NCBI GenBank assembly: GCA_003569365.1
Contig: BGOS01000023.1
Coordinates: 1 to 64,000, forward strand
DNA from: Anaerolineaceae bacterium
Lineage (GTDB): Bacteria > Chloroflexota > Anaerolineae > Anaerolineales > UBA11657
DNA length: 64,000 bases
Direction: 5' to 3'
Below are positions 33,918 to 42,622 of the stretch, one piece after another (position 1 is the stretch's first letter; every line of letters starts with the position of its first letter). A program made the position numbers and the translations under genes. The notes beneath the pieces are model-generated. The model searched no databases, was not told the origin of the DNA, and saw nothing but the letters and a program-made list of their open reading frames with translations.

Positions 33918-36245
33918 TTAGCGGCTGGCTAAAAGGGCGCGCAAGTGGTCGGCGGAATCAGCGCGCAGCGGTTGATACAACACGCCGGGATAGTGCTCTG
34001 CGTACCAGGCTGCCAAGTCCGCCCCCCATTGCTCGGGGTTCACAGCCAGCACCGTGCGGCTGTCCAGATCGCCGATGCCAGCATCATCTGCGGAGAACCC
34101 AACCGAATAGCGATGGCGCACCAGTACACCGCTGTCCACCACCGCTCTTAAATGTTCAGCTGGCGTACTTTGCGGCAGCAGTAAATACACGCGCCCGTAT
34201 TGTGCGCGTGGCTTGCCGGTGACCGCCTGGGCACTTTGCGTGGCGCCGCCATTCGCGCGCTGCGCCGCAATCAGGGCCGGCACTGCATGCGTGCCCAAGT
34301 AATCGGTTAGCAGCTGCGGCGACGCGGCCTGCGCTGCCACATAAGTTGTACCTGGATAGTGTTCCGCGTACCACTTGTCCAAGTCTGCCCCCCAGCGCTC
34401 CGGATTAATTGCGAGCACCGAGCGGCGGGCCAGCGCGCCGACGCCGGCATCATCAGCAGAGAAGCCCACGGTCCACATTGTGCGCGCCCACTGGCCGCTG
34501 CTTACCAGCGCTTGCAGCCAATCCGTGCCGCTGTCTTGCGGCAGCAGCAGGTACACGCGGCTGTAATCTGCGCGCGGGTTGCCGCGCACCGCGCCGCTGG
34601 CGGCCAGCAGCATGTCACGGGCGCGCAGCACAGCGCGGCCGGCGTTCACCTTGCCTGCGCCAAACCAATGCGAGTGGCCGGCAGCGTATGTGCCGTGGCG
34701 CAAGCCAAGCACTGGGTCGGCACTGTCGTCCAAAATCTGGTCGGCGGTTTCTTGCAGAACGCGCTTGATCTCAAGCGCGGTTAGCTGCGGATTTGCCGAG
34801 CGCACCAGTGCCGCCACGCCGGCGACGATGGGCGCTGCGCCGGAAGTGCCGCCAAAGCCGGACGTGTAACTGCTGCCAGCTTGGAAGCCGGCACCGAGCA
34901 GCTCGTTGTCAGTGGTGTACAAGCCCAGGCCGGGCAGCGCCTTGCGCGGATCGATCGGATGCCCGTTGCTGCTCGGTGCGCACAGTGATACTTCTGTCCC
35001 CCAGTTGCTGTAAGCTGCTTTGCGGTTGAGGCTTGTGCATGCAGCAACGGTTACAACGGCAGGGTGGGCTGCCCAGCCGTTGACGATGGGCTCAGTGGTG
35101 AAGCGCAGTGCGCCGGTGGGGTCAGCGCCGCTGCGCCACTCAAAGCCGGTGTTGGCGGTATCTTGCAGCGGGGCGTTGTAGTTGTGCGCGGCAAACACAA
35201 TCACACAGCCGCGCCCGTTTGGGCCGCCATGCTCGGCCACTTCGTGCAGCTTTTCCGAGAGTGCCAGCGGCAGCGGCGCCCACACGGGCGGCGGCCCCCA
35301 GCTGCATGAGATCACGTCCGCGCGGCGCCCAACCTCGTCAAAGATTTGCACCCAGTCGCTGTCGCGCTTGCGAAAGCTGACGCGCACTGGCATGAATGCG
35401 CAGCCGGGCGCAACGCCCACCACGCCGCTGCCGTTCTCTTCGGCCAGCGCAATGCCCGCGCACGGCGTGCCATGCAAATCCCCGCTGGCGCCTTCGGCGG
35501 ACGGGTCGGCATCCATGTCCGCAAAGTCCAGCGGGTGCACAATTTTGTTGGCGCCGCTGAAGTCCGGGTGCGACAGTTCAAAGCCATCATCAATCACCGC
35601 CAGCACCACATCGCGCGCGCCACGCGTCAACTCCCATGCCAGCGTCGCGCCAATGTCGGCGCTGGCCAGCACATCGCGCGCCTCGCGGCTGCGCAAGTGC
35701 CATTGCAGCTGAAAGCCGGGATCGGATGGAATGTATGCAGGCGTAAAACGGTTGATGAGATCCGGCTCGGCAAACTCCACCAGCGGGCTGGCACATAGCG
35801 CGTTGCCGGCCTTGAGCGGGTTCTTGCCGGCACTTGCGGTTACCTGCACCAGCAGCGCGGGCTTTTTGCCCGGCAGGCTGCGCACCGCGCGCAAGCCTTC
35901 ACTTTGCAGCAAAGCATGCTGCTTAAGTTTGCTGACGCCTTTGTGGAAGCGCACGATGAGCTGGTCTGAAAGATAGAAGCGCGTACTGGTAGCGCCCTGC
36001 GGCTTGTAAGCGTGATGGCACACAGCAGGCTGGCTGCCCGCACGATAGTCATCCATCGCGCGCTCAAGCTGCTTTGGAGCAACATGAACGCGGTACACCG
36101 CACCGGCCACCTGCCGCACATCTGTAACTCCCGCAAGGGCAGCCAACCGCAAGCGGTCGGCTGGCTTGGGCGCAAAAGCCGTGAAGACCTGCAGCTCTTT
36201 TTGCAATTCGACGGCGTGACCGCCGCGCAGCAGAATGTCGCTCAT
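33918..36245 (-). CDS. Subtilisin-like (S8) serine peptidase with two C-terminal repeats
   Basis: This 775-residue S8 peptidase carries the Asp in AVIDDGFELSHPDF (about 219), His in DLHGTPCAGIA (258), the oxyanion Asn in IVFAAHNYN, and Ser in GFGGTSGAAPIVAG (468). The last deviates from the usual GTS(M/A)AAP. The N-terminal 170 residues resemble a propeptide or fervidolysin-type prodomain. No signal peptide or membrane segment is visible. Residues 557-650 and 679-775 are a tandem repeat sharing RVYLLLPQ, VGFSADDAG(V/I)G, NPE(R/Q)WGADL and WYAEHYPG. The repeat may bind a substrate or surface. Export, if any, is unexplained. The gene stands alone; gaps of 123 and 365 bp flank it. Confidence 0.9.
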   Translation of the reverse strand: MSDILLRGGHAVELQKELQVFTAFAPKPADRLRLAALAGVTDVRQVAGAVYRVHVAPKQLERAMDDYRAGSQPAVCHHAYKPQGATSTRFYLSDQLIVRFHKGVSKLKQHALLQSEGLRAVRSLPGKKPALLVQVTASAGKNPLKAGNALCASPLVEFAEPDLINRFTPAYIPSDPGFQLQWHLRSREARDVLASADIGATLAWELTRGARDVVLAVIDDGFELSHPDFSGANKIVHPLDFADMDADPSAEGASGDLHGTPCAGIALAEENGSGVVGVAPGCAFMPVRVSFRKRDSDWVQIFDEVGRRADVISCSWGPPPVWAPLPLALSEKLHEVAEHGGPNGRGCVIVFAAHNYNAPLQDTANTGFEWRSGADPTGALRFTTEPIVNGWAAHPAVVTVAACTSLNRKAAYSNWGTEVSLCAPSSNGHPIDPRKALPGLGLYTTDNELLGAGFQAGSSYTSGFGGTSGAAPIVAGVAALVRSANPQLTALEIKRVLQETADQILDDSADPVLGLRHGTYAAGHSHWFGAGKVNAGRAVLRARDMLLAASGAVRGNPRADYSRVYLLLPQDSGTDWLQALVSSGQWARTMWTVGFSADDAGVGALARRSVLAINPERWGADLDKWYAEHYPGTTYVAAQAASPQLLTDYLGTHAVPALIAAQRANGGATQSAQAVTGKPRAQYGRVYLLLPQSTPAEHLRAVVDSGVLVRHRYSVGFSADDAGIGDLDSRTVLAVNPEQWGADLAAWYAEHYPGVLYQPLRADSADHLRALLASR

Positions 36246-36610
36246 ATGAATAGGGTTGGAGAGTGCGTTTTACAAGCCGGAATCGCAGATTGAGCGGGAT
36301 GCCGCGCTTGGAGCCCGCCGGTCCGATGTGGGCCCTTTTGCGCTGGCTGAAGGGGATGCAAATAGCGTGCCGCAAACATGGGAAGCGGTTGTAGCGGTCG
36401 GCGAGCCTAGGCACCGCTTAGAACGGTGGACATGCCTCGGTTTATTCGTTTCTAGCGGACGAAGGGGGCGGGATGTTGGCGTCTACTCGGCGTTACGGCC
36501 GGTTGTTTTCTAATGCCAATCCGGCCACGCCGGTAAGTTCGGCGTGCGCCGCATCGACCGTTTGGCGTTAGGACTGGCGAGCGTTGCTTAATAAAGTATG
36601 CGGACGCGGC
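36246..36610. other. Intergenic stretch, nothing recognised
   Basis: This is a 365-bp gap between the NUDIX gene and the subtilase gene, both on minus. An open plus frame (36256-36513) has no family resemblance or ribosome site. No tRNA, hairpin terminator or repeat was seen. Confidence 0.5.
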
Positions 36611-37183
36611 TTACGTGTGCGCAGGCGGCGGCAGCTGGCCAACTTCAAGTTTCACAGCGGCAAGCGCAGGGTTGCCAAACTCTTGCATGAAGAACGCTGC
36701 GCGGCTGAGGCCGGATGCATCCCGCTGGGCGTAAACTTTTTGCCGCGAGCGCGTGGGGTCGTGCGGCTGCGTTACATTTTGCTGCCACGCCTGCCCGCCG
36801 CCGCTAGTTGCAGCTGCCGCATCCAAGATACGTTGTTGATGCCACCACACTGTGTCCGGTGGCAGCGCGTGCACCGGAAAGAAGCGTGCATCGAGTGTTT
36901 CGCCGGGATCGCATTGCAGGGTGCCGCCCAGCAAGCGCGCGGAAAACAGCGCGTTGTGCATGCCCAATCCATCCAGGCCGGGGTGATAGTACAAGCCGAC
37001 AAAGCAAGTCAGCTCTACTTCAAAGCCGGTCTCCTCGCGCACCTCGCGCACGGCAGCTTGCGCAGCGCTTTCTGAGTTTTCCACATGGCCGCCGGGCAGG
37101 CACCAGACTTCAAAGTCCTCGCGCTTCTGCAGCAGCACTTCGCCGTCTCTGAATATTGCAACGTTGGTTACGAGGGTGGTCAA
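36611..37183 (-). CDS. NUDIX hydrolase
   Basis: This 190-residue hydrolase cleaves a nucleoside diphosphate linked to another moiety. The NUDIX box is complete: GGHVENSESAAQAAVREVREETGFE spans about residues 31-55, with the REVREE core that binds the metal ions. The N-terminal strand is VTNVAIFRDGEVLLQKRED. The C-terminal ~50 residues after QRILDAAAA are low-similarity and may be a tail. The start is TTG 37183 with GGAGA at good spacing. The substrate cannot be predicted. The next gene on this strand (S9 peptidase) lies upstream and ends 51 bp before the start. Confidence 0.88.
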   Translation of the reverse strand: MTTLVTNVAIFRDGEVLLQKREDFEVWCLPGGHVENSESAAQAAVREVREETGFEVELTCFVGLYYHPGLDGLGMHNALFSARLLGGTLQCDPGETLDARFFPVHALPPDTVWWHQQRILDAAAATSGGGQAWQQNVTQPHDPTRSRQKVYAQRDASGLSRAAFFMQEFGNPALAAVKLEVGQLPPPAHT

Positions 37184-37234
37184 AAGATATCTCCAGTTGC
37201 GGGCAAGTTGGAAAGCTAAGCAGCGCAGCGCTTG

Positions 37235-39241
37235 CTATGCCTTCAGGTAGCGGTCAAACCAGCGTGCAATATGCTGCAGGCGTGCCACGCGCCGGTCGGT
37301 GCGGCCGCCGCGCGAGAGGCCGTGCGACTCTTCCGGGAAGCGCACCATCTCAGTTTCGACGCCCAGCGTCTTCAGTGCCACAAACAGCTGCTCGCCCTGC
37401 TCAATCTCGCAGCGCATGTCTTGCTCGCTGTGAATTATCAGCGTGGGTGTGCGGGCGTTGCCAATGTGCGCAATCGGTGACTGGCGCCAATAGTTTTGCA
37501 GATCTTCCCACGGGGCTTTGTGGCCCAGCCAGCGCTGGAAGAATGCATTGCCATCGCTGGAGCCCACCATGCTGGTCCAGTTGGTGACGGTGCGCTGCAC
37601 AACTGCAGCCTTGAAGCGCTGCGTGTGCCCGATGATCCAGCTGGTCATAAAGCCGCCGTAGCTGCCCCCCGTGACGCCCATGCGCTGCCGGTCGATGTAG
37701 CGCTTGCGCTGCACCAAATCCGCGAAGGCCATCAAGTCTGCATAGTCAGCCGTGCCAAATTTGTTGAGGATAGCCTTGGCATGTTTTTCGCCGTAGCCCT
37801 GGCCGCCGCGCGGGTTGCAAAAGTAAACCACGTAGCCGCGCGCTGCGAGAAAGTAAAACTCATGCATGAAGTAGTTGCCGTACTGCGCCCACGGGCCGCC
37901 GTGGATTTGCAGAATTGACGGGTATTTGCGGGCCGGGTTAAACCCCGGCGGCTTTAGGATCCAGCCCTGTAGCGGATTGCCCGCTGCACCCTTGAACCAC
38001 AGCTCTTCCATCGTGCCGAGGCGCAAGCCGTTGAGCAAGGCACTGTTGTGGCGCGTCAGCTGCTGCGTTGTGGCAGCTGCCAGCACTTGGATGCAAAGCT
38101 CGTCGGTGGAGGCGATGCTGCCCGCAAGGTATGCCACGCGCCGCTGCGCTGCGTCCATGCTGAATGCACCCACTGTTCCCGGACCGGCGATAACTGTTTG
38201 CAAGCTGGCCGCTGTGCCAAGCACGATGGATTGCAGCAGCGTGTCGCCATGGCGGGCCACTTGAAAGTAGATGCGCTTGCTGTCCGGGCTCCACGCGGGC
38301 GGGCGGATGACGGGGCCGCCGGGCAAATCGTTGATGGTGCCGTCGGCGACTGCGATGTCGAGCGTGCCGGTAAGGTTGCGCGCCGCGCCGCCTGCGCGCG
38401 GCAACACCCACAGGTTGGTGTTTTCCCAGCCCTCGGGTTCGCCGCGCAGCCCGTAGTATGCAATCCAGCGCCCGTCGGGCGAGAATACTGGCGCGGATTT
38501 GGGGCCGTACGGCGCAGCAAGTTTGCGCGTGCTTTTGCGGGCAAGTGTGCGCACAAACAAATCAACTGCGCCGGGCGTGAGATCCGGCTCGGCGCTGTGG
38601 TTGGAGCAGTACACAAGCTGCGCGCCGTCCGGCGAGAACGCGGGGTCGCTTTCGTCACGGGTGCCATCAGTTAGCTGGCGTGCGCTGCCGCTGCGCGCAT
38701 CCAGCAGCCAAATATGCCAGCGCTCGTCCGGCAAGAAGCCCGCGCCGTCCATTTTGTAGCTGAGGCGCTTGATGTGGCGTGCGACGACGCCCAGCTTTTT
38801 CTTGCCCGCGTCGCGTTCGCGTTCGGCGGCAGCGGCATCTTGCTTTTGAAATTCGAACACGAGCTGCCGGCCCGAAGGCGCCCAGCTGAGCTGGCCGAAG
38901 CTGCCGTGAAGCGCAGTCAGCGGGCGCGCTTCACCGCCATGCAGTGGCATGCTGAAGATCTGGAACTGCCCGGCAGTGCTGCGATCGGAGAGAAACGCTA
39001 TCTGGCGGCCATCGGGCGACCAACGCGGCTGCGTGTCTGTGTGGTCGCCGAACGTGAACTGGCGCGGGCGTCCGCTGCCGGTGGGCACCAGCCACAAGTT
39101 GCTGTGCTTCTTCTCTGTGCGGCGGTCAACGCGCTGCAGCACATACACAACGTGTGCGCCATCCGGCGCGAGCATGCAATCGGTGAGCAGCTGAAACCGG
39201 TATAGGTGCGCGGCAGTGATGAGTTGTTTTGCAGGCGGCAT
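37235..39241 (-). CDS. S9 family serine peptidase (acylaminoacyl-peptidase/oligopeptidase type)
   Basis: This 668-residue S9C-type peptidase has an N-terminal seven-bladed propeller of TolB/WD-like repeats (PDGRQIAFLSDRS, PSGRQLVFEF, PDGAQLVYCS, PDGRWIAYYG) and a C-terminal alpha/beta-hydrolase domain. Catalytic residues are Ser in GVTGGSYGGFMTSW, Asp in LIIHSEQDMRCEI and His in FPEESHGLSRGGRTDRR. It cleaves short peptides, probably in the cytosol since no signal peptide is seen. I use ATG 39241 because a GGAGGT lies nine bases upstream, itself half of a perfect 12-bp palindrome. It is divergent from the PLD-like gene. Confidence 0.93.
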   Translation of the reverse strand: MPPAKQLITAAHLYRFQLLTDCMLAPDGAHVVYVLQRVDRRTEKKHSNLWLVPTGSGRPRQFTFGDHTDTQPRWSPDGRQIAFLSDRSTAGQFQIFSMPLHGGEARPLTALHGSFGQLSWAPSGRQLVFEFQKQDAAAAERERDAGKKKLGVVARHIKRLSYKMDGAGFLPDERWHIWLLDARSGSARQLTDGTRDESDPAFSPDGAQLVYCSNHSAEPDLTPGAVDLFVRTLARKSTRKLAAPYGPKSAPVFSPDGRWIAYYGLRGEPEGWENTNLWVLPRAGGAARNLTGTLDIAVADGTINDLPGGPVIRPPAWSPDSKRIYFQVARHGDTLLQSIVLGTAASLQTVIAGPGTVGAFSMDAAQRRVAYLAGSIASTDELCIQVLAAATTQQLTRHNSALLNGLRLGTMEELWFKGAAGNPLQGWILKPPGFNPARKYPSILQIHGGPWAQYGNYFMHEFYFLAARGYVVYFCNPRGGQGYGEKHAKAILNKFGTADYADLMAFADLVQRKRYIDRQRMGVTGGSYGGFMTSWIIGHTQRFKAAVVQRTVTNWTSMVGSSDGNAFFQRWLGHKAPWEDLQNYWRQSPIAHIGNARTPTLIIHSEQDMRCEIEQGEQLFVALKTLGVETEMVRFPEESHGLSRGGRTDRRVARLQHIARWFDRYLKA

Positions 39242-39244
39242 GAT

Positions 39245-39256
39245 GGAGGTACCTCC
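39245..39256. promoter_or_regulatory. Perfect 12-bp palindrome covering the S9 ribosome site
   Basis: GGAGGTACCTCC is self-complementary. On the minus strand its first half, GGAGGT, is the ribosome site for ATG 39241, nine bases away. Either two such mRNAs pair, the duplex DNA binds a dimeric protein, or it is chance. Confidence 0.45.
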
Positions 39257-39306
39257 GAACCGGATGCATTGTAACGGATGCTTTAGGGCGCTTGGCTGCA
39301 CGGCTG

Positions 39307-39312
39307 TACAAT
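39307..39312 (+). promoter_or_regulatory. -10-like TACAAT exactly 6 nt before start codon
   Basis: TACAAT, six bases (TTTGAA), then GTG 39319. This decides the start of the PLD-like gene in favour of GTG 39319 over TTG 39292, which would lie upstream of the transcript. Confidence 0.5.
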
Positions 39313-39318
39313 TTTGAA

Positions 39319-40404
39319 GTGCCTACTTCAAAGCGGCTCTGGCAAGTTTTGCCGCTGTACTGTGGGCTGGTGCTGCTGTGCGCAGCGTGCGATGTTGCAC
39401 CACCGCAAGCGCAGCCCACAGTGTTGCCCGCAGCGGGCGATGCTGCAATCCAGGTCTTCTTCACGCGCCCGCAGGACCCGGATGATCCCGGCCGGCATAC
39501 GGACGGCGTGGATCAATATGTGATTGCGGCAATTGAGAATGCAGCTATCAGCGTTGACATTGCGGCGTACGACATCAATTTGCAGTCCGTTACGGATGCG
39601 CTGCTGGCCGCCAAGCTGCGCGGCGTGCTGGTGCGCGTGGTGACCGACTCGGACAACCTTGGGCGCTCGCCGATTGCGCAGCTGCGCAGCGTGGGAATTA
39701 CGGTTACAAGCGACGAGCGCACTGCGCTGATGCATGATAAATTTATAGTGGTGGACGGGGCGATAATGTTTACCGGCTCATGGAATCCAACCGACAACGA
39801 CACCTGGCGCAACAACAACAATCTTTTGCGCATCACGGCGCCGCCGATTGTGCAGAACTTTGTTGTGGAGTTTGCGGAGATGCTGCAGCCGGCGGGCTTT
39901 GGCCCGCGATCGCCCGCGACCACGCCATTTGCAAGCACCGCGGTTGACGGCGTTTTGGTTGAGACGTACTTCTCGCCGGAGGACGGCGTTGCTGCGCACA
40001 TCCTTGGCGAGCTGCGCAGCGCGCAGCACAGTGTGCACTTTATGGCTTTCTCGTTCACGCGCCAGGACTTTGCAGATGTGCTGCTCGAACGCGTGGCGGC
40101 TGGCGTGTCCGTGAGCGGCGTGTTTGAGGAACGGCTGCTATCCGAGCAGGGCCGGAAAGTGTTTGAGCGCCTGCGCAGTGCGGGTGTGGCGGTGCTTGCG
40201 GATGGCAACCGCTACACCATGCACCATAAAGTTTTTGTGATTGACGCGACAACAGTTGTCACCGGCTCTTATAACTTCAGTGCCTCGGCTGAGGACAGCA
40301 ATGATGAGAATGTGGTGATCCTGCACGGGCCGGCGCTGGCCGGCTTGTATGAAACGGAGTTTGATGAAGTTTGGGCGCGCGCGGCACGCGCGGCAGTGCC
40401 ATGA
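39319..40404 (+). CDS. Phospholipase D-like lipoprotein with two HKD motifs
   Basis: This 361-residue PLD-superfamily protein is exported as a lipoprotein; the signal peptide ends LVLLCAAC. Two HKD motifs are complete: LMHDKFIVVDGAIMFTGSWN and MHHKVFVIDATTVVTGSYNF, each followed by the usual Gly-Ser and Asn. The two halves share the YVIAAIENAAISVDIAAYD / LRSAQHSVHFMAFSF strand pattern. Such proteins hydrolyse or transfer phosphodiesters in lipids or nucleic acids (for example Nuc-like endonucleases). The specific substrate is unknown. It overlaps the VanW gene (ATGA), so the two are co-translated. Confidence 0.9.
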   Translation: MPTSKRLWQVLPLYCGLVLLCAACDVAPPQAQPTVLPAAGDAAIQVFFTRPQDPDDPGRHTDGVDQYVIAAIENAAISVDIAAYDINLQSVTDALLAAKLRGVLVRVVTDSDNLGRSPIAQLRSVGITVTSDERTALMHDKFIVVDGAIMFTGSWNPTDNDTWRNNNNLLRITAPPIVQNFVVEFAEMLQPAGFGPRSPATTPFASTAVDGVLVETYFSPEDGVAAHILGELRSAQHSVHFMAFSFTRQDFADVLLERVAAGVSVSGVFEERLLSEQGRKVFERLRSAGVAVLADGNRYTMHHKVFVIDATTVVTGSYNFSASAEDSNDENVVILHGPALAGLYETEFDEVWARAARAAVP

Positions 40405-42245
40405 ACGGTTTTTGGCGCTTTGTGTTTGCCACGGGCTGCGTGTGCATGTTGGGGTTGACCGCACTCGGGCTGGGAGTCGGTGCGCTGGAAGTGGCCTATT
40501 ACGACCGTATCTACCCCGGAGTTAGCGTGTGGGGCGTGAATGTTGGCGGGCTTACGTCCAACGGCGCGCTCGAACGGCTTAGCCGGCAGCTGGACTTTCT
40601 GCAGGCGGAAGCCGTGACGCTGCGCGCAGCAGGCGCAGTGTGGCGCGCTACGCCGGCGCAGCTGGGTGTGAGCGTGGACCTGGTTGCTCCGGTGGAAGCG
40701 GCTTTTGCCTTCGGGCGCAGCGGCGACTTGCTCACAGATTTGCTTTCGCACTGGCAGGGCTTCTACGCGGGGCTGCGCCTTGCGCCGGTGATTGTGCTGG
40801 ACCAGAATCGCACGGAAGCTTTCATTGCGCAGCTGGCATTGGAGACGCAGGCCGAGGCGCGCGAAGCAACCCTCAGCGTGGTGGATGGCCGGGTGCAAGT
40901 GACGCCCGGGCAGCTTGGGCGCACCGTAGACGTGCGCGCTGCCAGCGAGCAACTGGTGCTGCCGCTCACCAGCTTTACCGGCGCCGATATTCAGCTGGCG
41001 GTGAAGGAGTTCAAGCCGGCAATTGGCGATGCCACGCTGCAGGCAGCGCTGGCTGAGCGCATTGTCAGCGCGCCGTTAGTGCTGTTTATTGCGGATCCGC
41101 GGGCGGGGGACAGCAATGCCTGGACGCTGGACCAGAAGATGCTGGTTGAGATGCTGGTCTTGCAGCGTGTGGAGCAGGCGGATGGCAGCGCAACTTTTGC
41201 GGTGGGTCTGCGACAGGACAGCCTGCGGGCGTTTCTTGAATATGCAGCCACCCACACCGGTGTTGCACCGCGCGATGCGCGCTTTGCCTTCGATGTGGAG
41301 CACCAGATGCTGCGGGAATTGAAGCCGGGCGCGCCGGGGCGGGCGCTCAACATTGATCGCACGCTGGCGGCCATCAACGCCGGCCTGCCACTGGCGCAGC
41401 ACCGCATTGCGCTGGAGTTTGACGAATTGCAGCCACCGGTATCCGGCAGCACAAATGCAGCCGACCTCGGCATCAAGCAGCTTGTAGCCGAGGCCACCAC
41501 GCACTTCCGCGGATCCAGCCAGGCGCGCGTCCAAAACATTCTGGCCGGTGCGGAGAATGCGCGCGGCGTGTTGGTTGCGCCGGGCGCCGAGTTCTCGTTC
41601 AACAATGCGCTGGGCGACGTTTCATTGGACAAGGGCTTCGCGGAAGCGCTCGTAATTTTTGCGGGGCGCACAGTGCAGGGCGTGGGCGGCGGCATCTGCC
41701 AGGTGAGCACCACTGCGTTTCGCGCCGCCTACTTTGCGGGCTATCCGATCATCGAACGCAACTCGCACGCGTACCGCGTTGGCTATTACGAGCAGGGGCC
41801 AAACAGCCCGGGCCCCGGCCTCGACGCCACGGTGTTCAGTCCGGTGGCTGATTTTCGTTTTCGCAACGACCGCGATGCGTGGCTGCTGGTTGACAGCGAG
41901 GTTGACGCCGCGCAGCAGCTGGTGACCTACCGCTTCTACAGCACCAATGATGACCGCGAGATTAAAGTGGCGCAAGCTGTGGTTACAAACGTGAGCAAGC
42001 CAGATGTGGCCCGCTATGAACCGGCAGCAGATTTGGAGCCGGGAGAGATCAAGCAAGTGGAATGGGAGTATCCCGGTGCCGATGTTGCAGTGCAGCGCAC
42101 AGTCACGCGCGCGGGCAGTCCGCTTTTCTCTGACACCACCCGCACCCAGTATCAACCGTGGCAGGCGGTTTACAAGTTCGGTGCGGGTGCGCTGCTGCCC
42201 GCGGGTGCGCTTGTGGTGGAGGCCGTGCCCACGCCGGGTGGCTAG
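40401..42245 (+). CDS. VanW-family protein with peptidoglycan-binding-like domains
   Basis: This 614-residue protein has an N-terminal membrane anchor (FVFATGCVCMLGLTALGLGV) followed by PG_binding_4-like domains. The first covers about residues 40-160 (IYPGVSVWGVNVGGLTSNGA, ATPAQLGVSVDL); further ones cover the middle. A VanW domain begins near residue 380: LVAPGAEFSFNNALGDVSL, GRTVQGVGGGICQVSTTAFRA and NSHAYRVGYYEQGPNSPGPG. This architecture (YoaR-like) is common in Gram-positive and Chloroflexota genomes. It is thought to work on the cell wall, but its activity is not established. ATG 40401 overlaps the PLD stop. Confidence 0.92.
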   Translation: MNGFWRFVFATGCVCMLGLTALGLGVGALEVAYYDRIYPGVSVWGVNVGGLTSNGALERLSRQLDFLQAEAVTLRAAGAVWRATPAQLGVSVDLVAPVEAAFAFGRSGDLLTDLLSHWQGFYAGLRLAPVIVLDQNRTEAFIAQLALETQAEAREATLSVVDGRVQVTPGQLGRTVDVRAASEQLVLPLTSFTGADIQLAVKEFKPAIGDATLQAALAERIVSAPLVLFIADPRAGDSNAWTLDQKMLVEMLVLQRVEQADGSATFAVGLRQDSLRAFLEYAATHTGVAPRDARFAFDVEHQMLRELKPGAPGRALNIDRTLAAINAGLPLAQHRIALEFDELQPPVSGSTNAADLGIKQLVAEATTHFRGSSQARVQNILAGAENARGVLVAPGAEFSFNNALGDVSLDKGFAEALVIFAGRTVQGVGGGICQVSTTAFRAAYFAGYPIIERNSHAYRVGYYEQGPNSPGPGLDATVFSPVADFRFRNDRDAWLLVDSEVDAAQQLVTYRFYSTNDDREIKVAQAVVTNVSKPDVARYEPAADLEPGEIKQVEWEYPGADVAVQRTVTRAGSPLFSDTTRTQYQPWQAVYKFGAGALLPAGALVVEAVPTPGG

Positions 42246-42255
42246 CGCAGCGCTG

Positions 42256-42609
42256 CTACTCCAGCAACAGCAGCTCGCCCTGAAAGCTGCTGTCCTCTTC
42301 AGACGAAAATTCGCGCGTGGTGATGTTGCCGAAGACATGCGCGCCGGACAAAAGACCCACCACTTGCGCCTGCACAGGGGCGCGCACGGTGCCTGCAATC
42401 AAAACTTGCTGGGCATGCAGTGCAGCAGACACCTGCGCTTGCGAACCGACAAAAATTGTGGCCGTCGCATGCACTTCTCCAGCGCATGTGCCTTCGATGC
42501 GCACACTGCCTTCAACGCGCAGCGTGCCGTTGAAGTTGCTTTGCGCAGCGAGCACGGTTTGGGCAGAAGCTGCGCGCTGCCAAGGGTCAGGCTTGCGGCT
42601 GGTAAACAT
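42256..42609 (-). CDS. Bactofilin-like polymer-forming protein
   Basis: This 117-residue bactofilin has the family's repeated beta-helix core (LRVEGSVRIEGTCAGEVHAT, IFVGSQAQVSAALHAQQVLI, GTVRAPVQAQVVGLLSGA) flanked by short tails. Bactofilins form filaments without nucleotide and scaffold cell-wall or polarity proteins at the membrane. The convergent VanW gene ends ten bases away. It follows the large membrane protein on the same strand by 13 nt, so it may be its operon partner. Confidence 0.9.
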   Translation of the reverse strand: MFTSRKPDPWQRAASAQTVLAAQSNFNGTLRVEGSVRIEGTCAGEVHATATIFVGSQAQVSAALHAQQVLIAGTVRAPVQAQVVGLLSGAHVFGNITTREFSSEEDSSFQGELLLLE

Positions 42610-42622
42610 GGTTGTAAATCGG

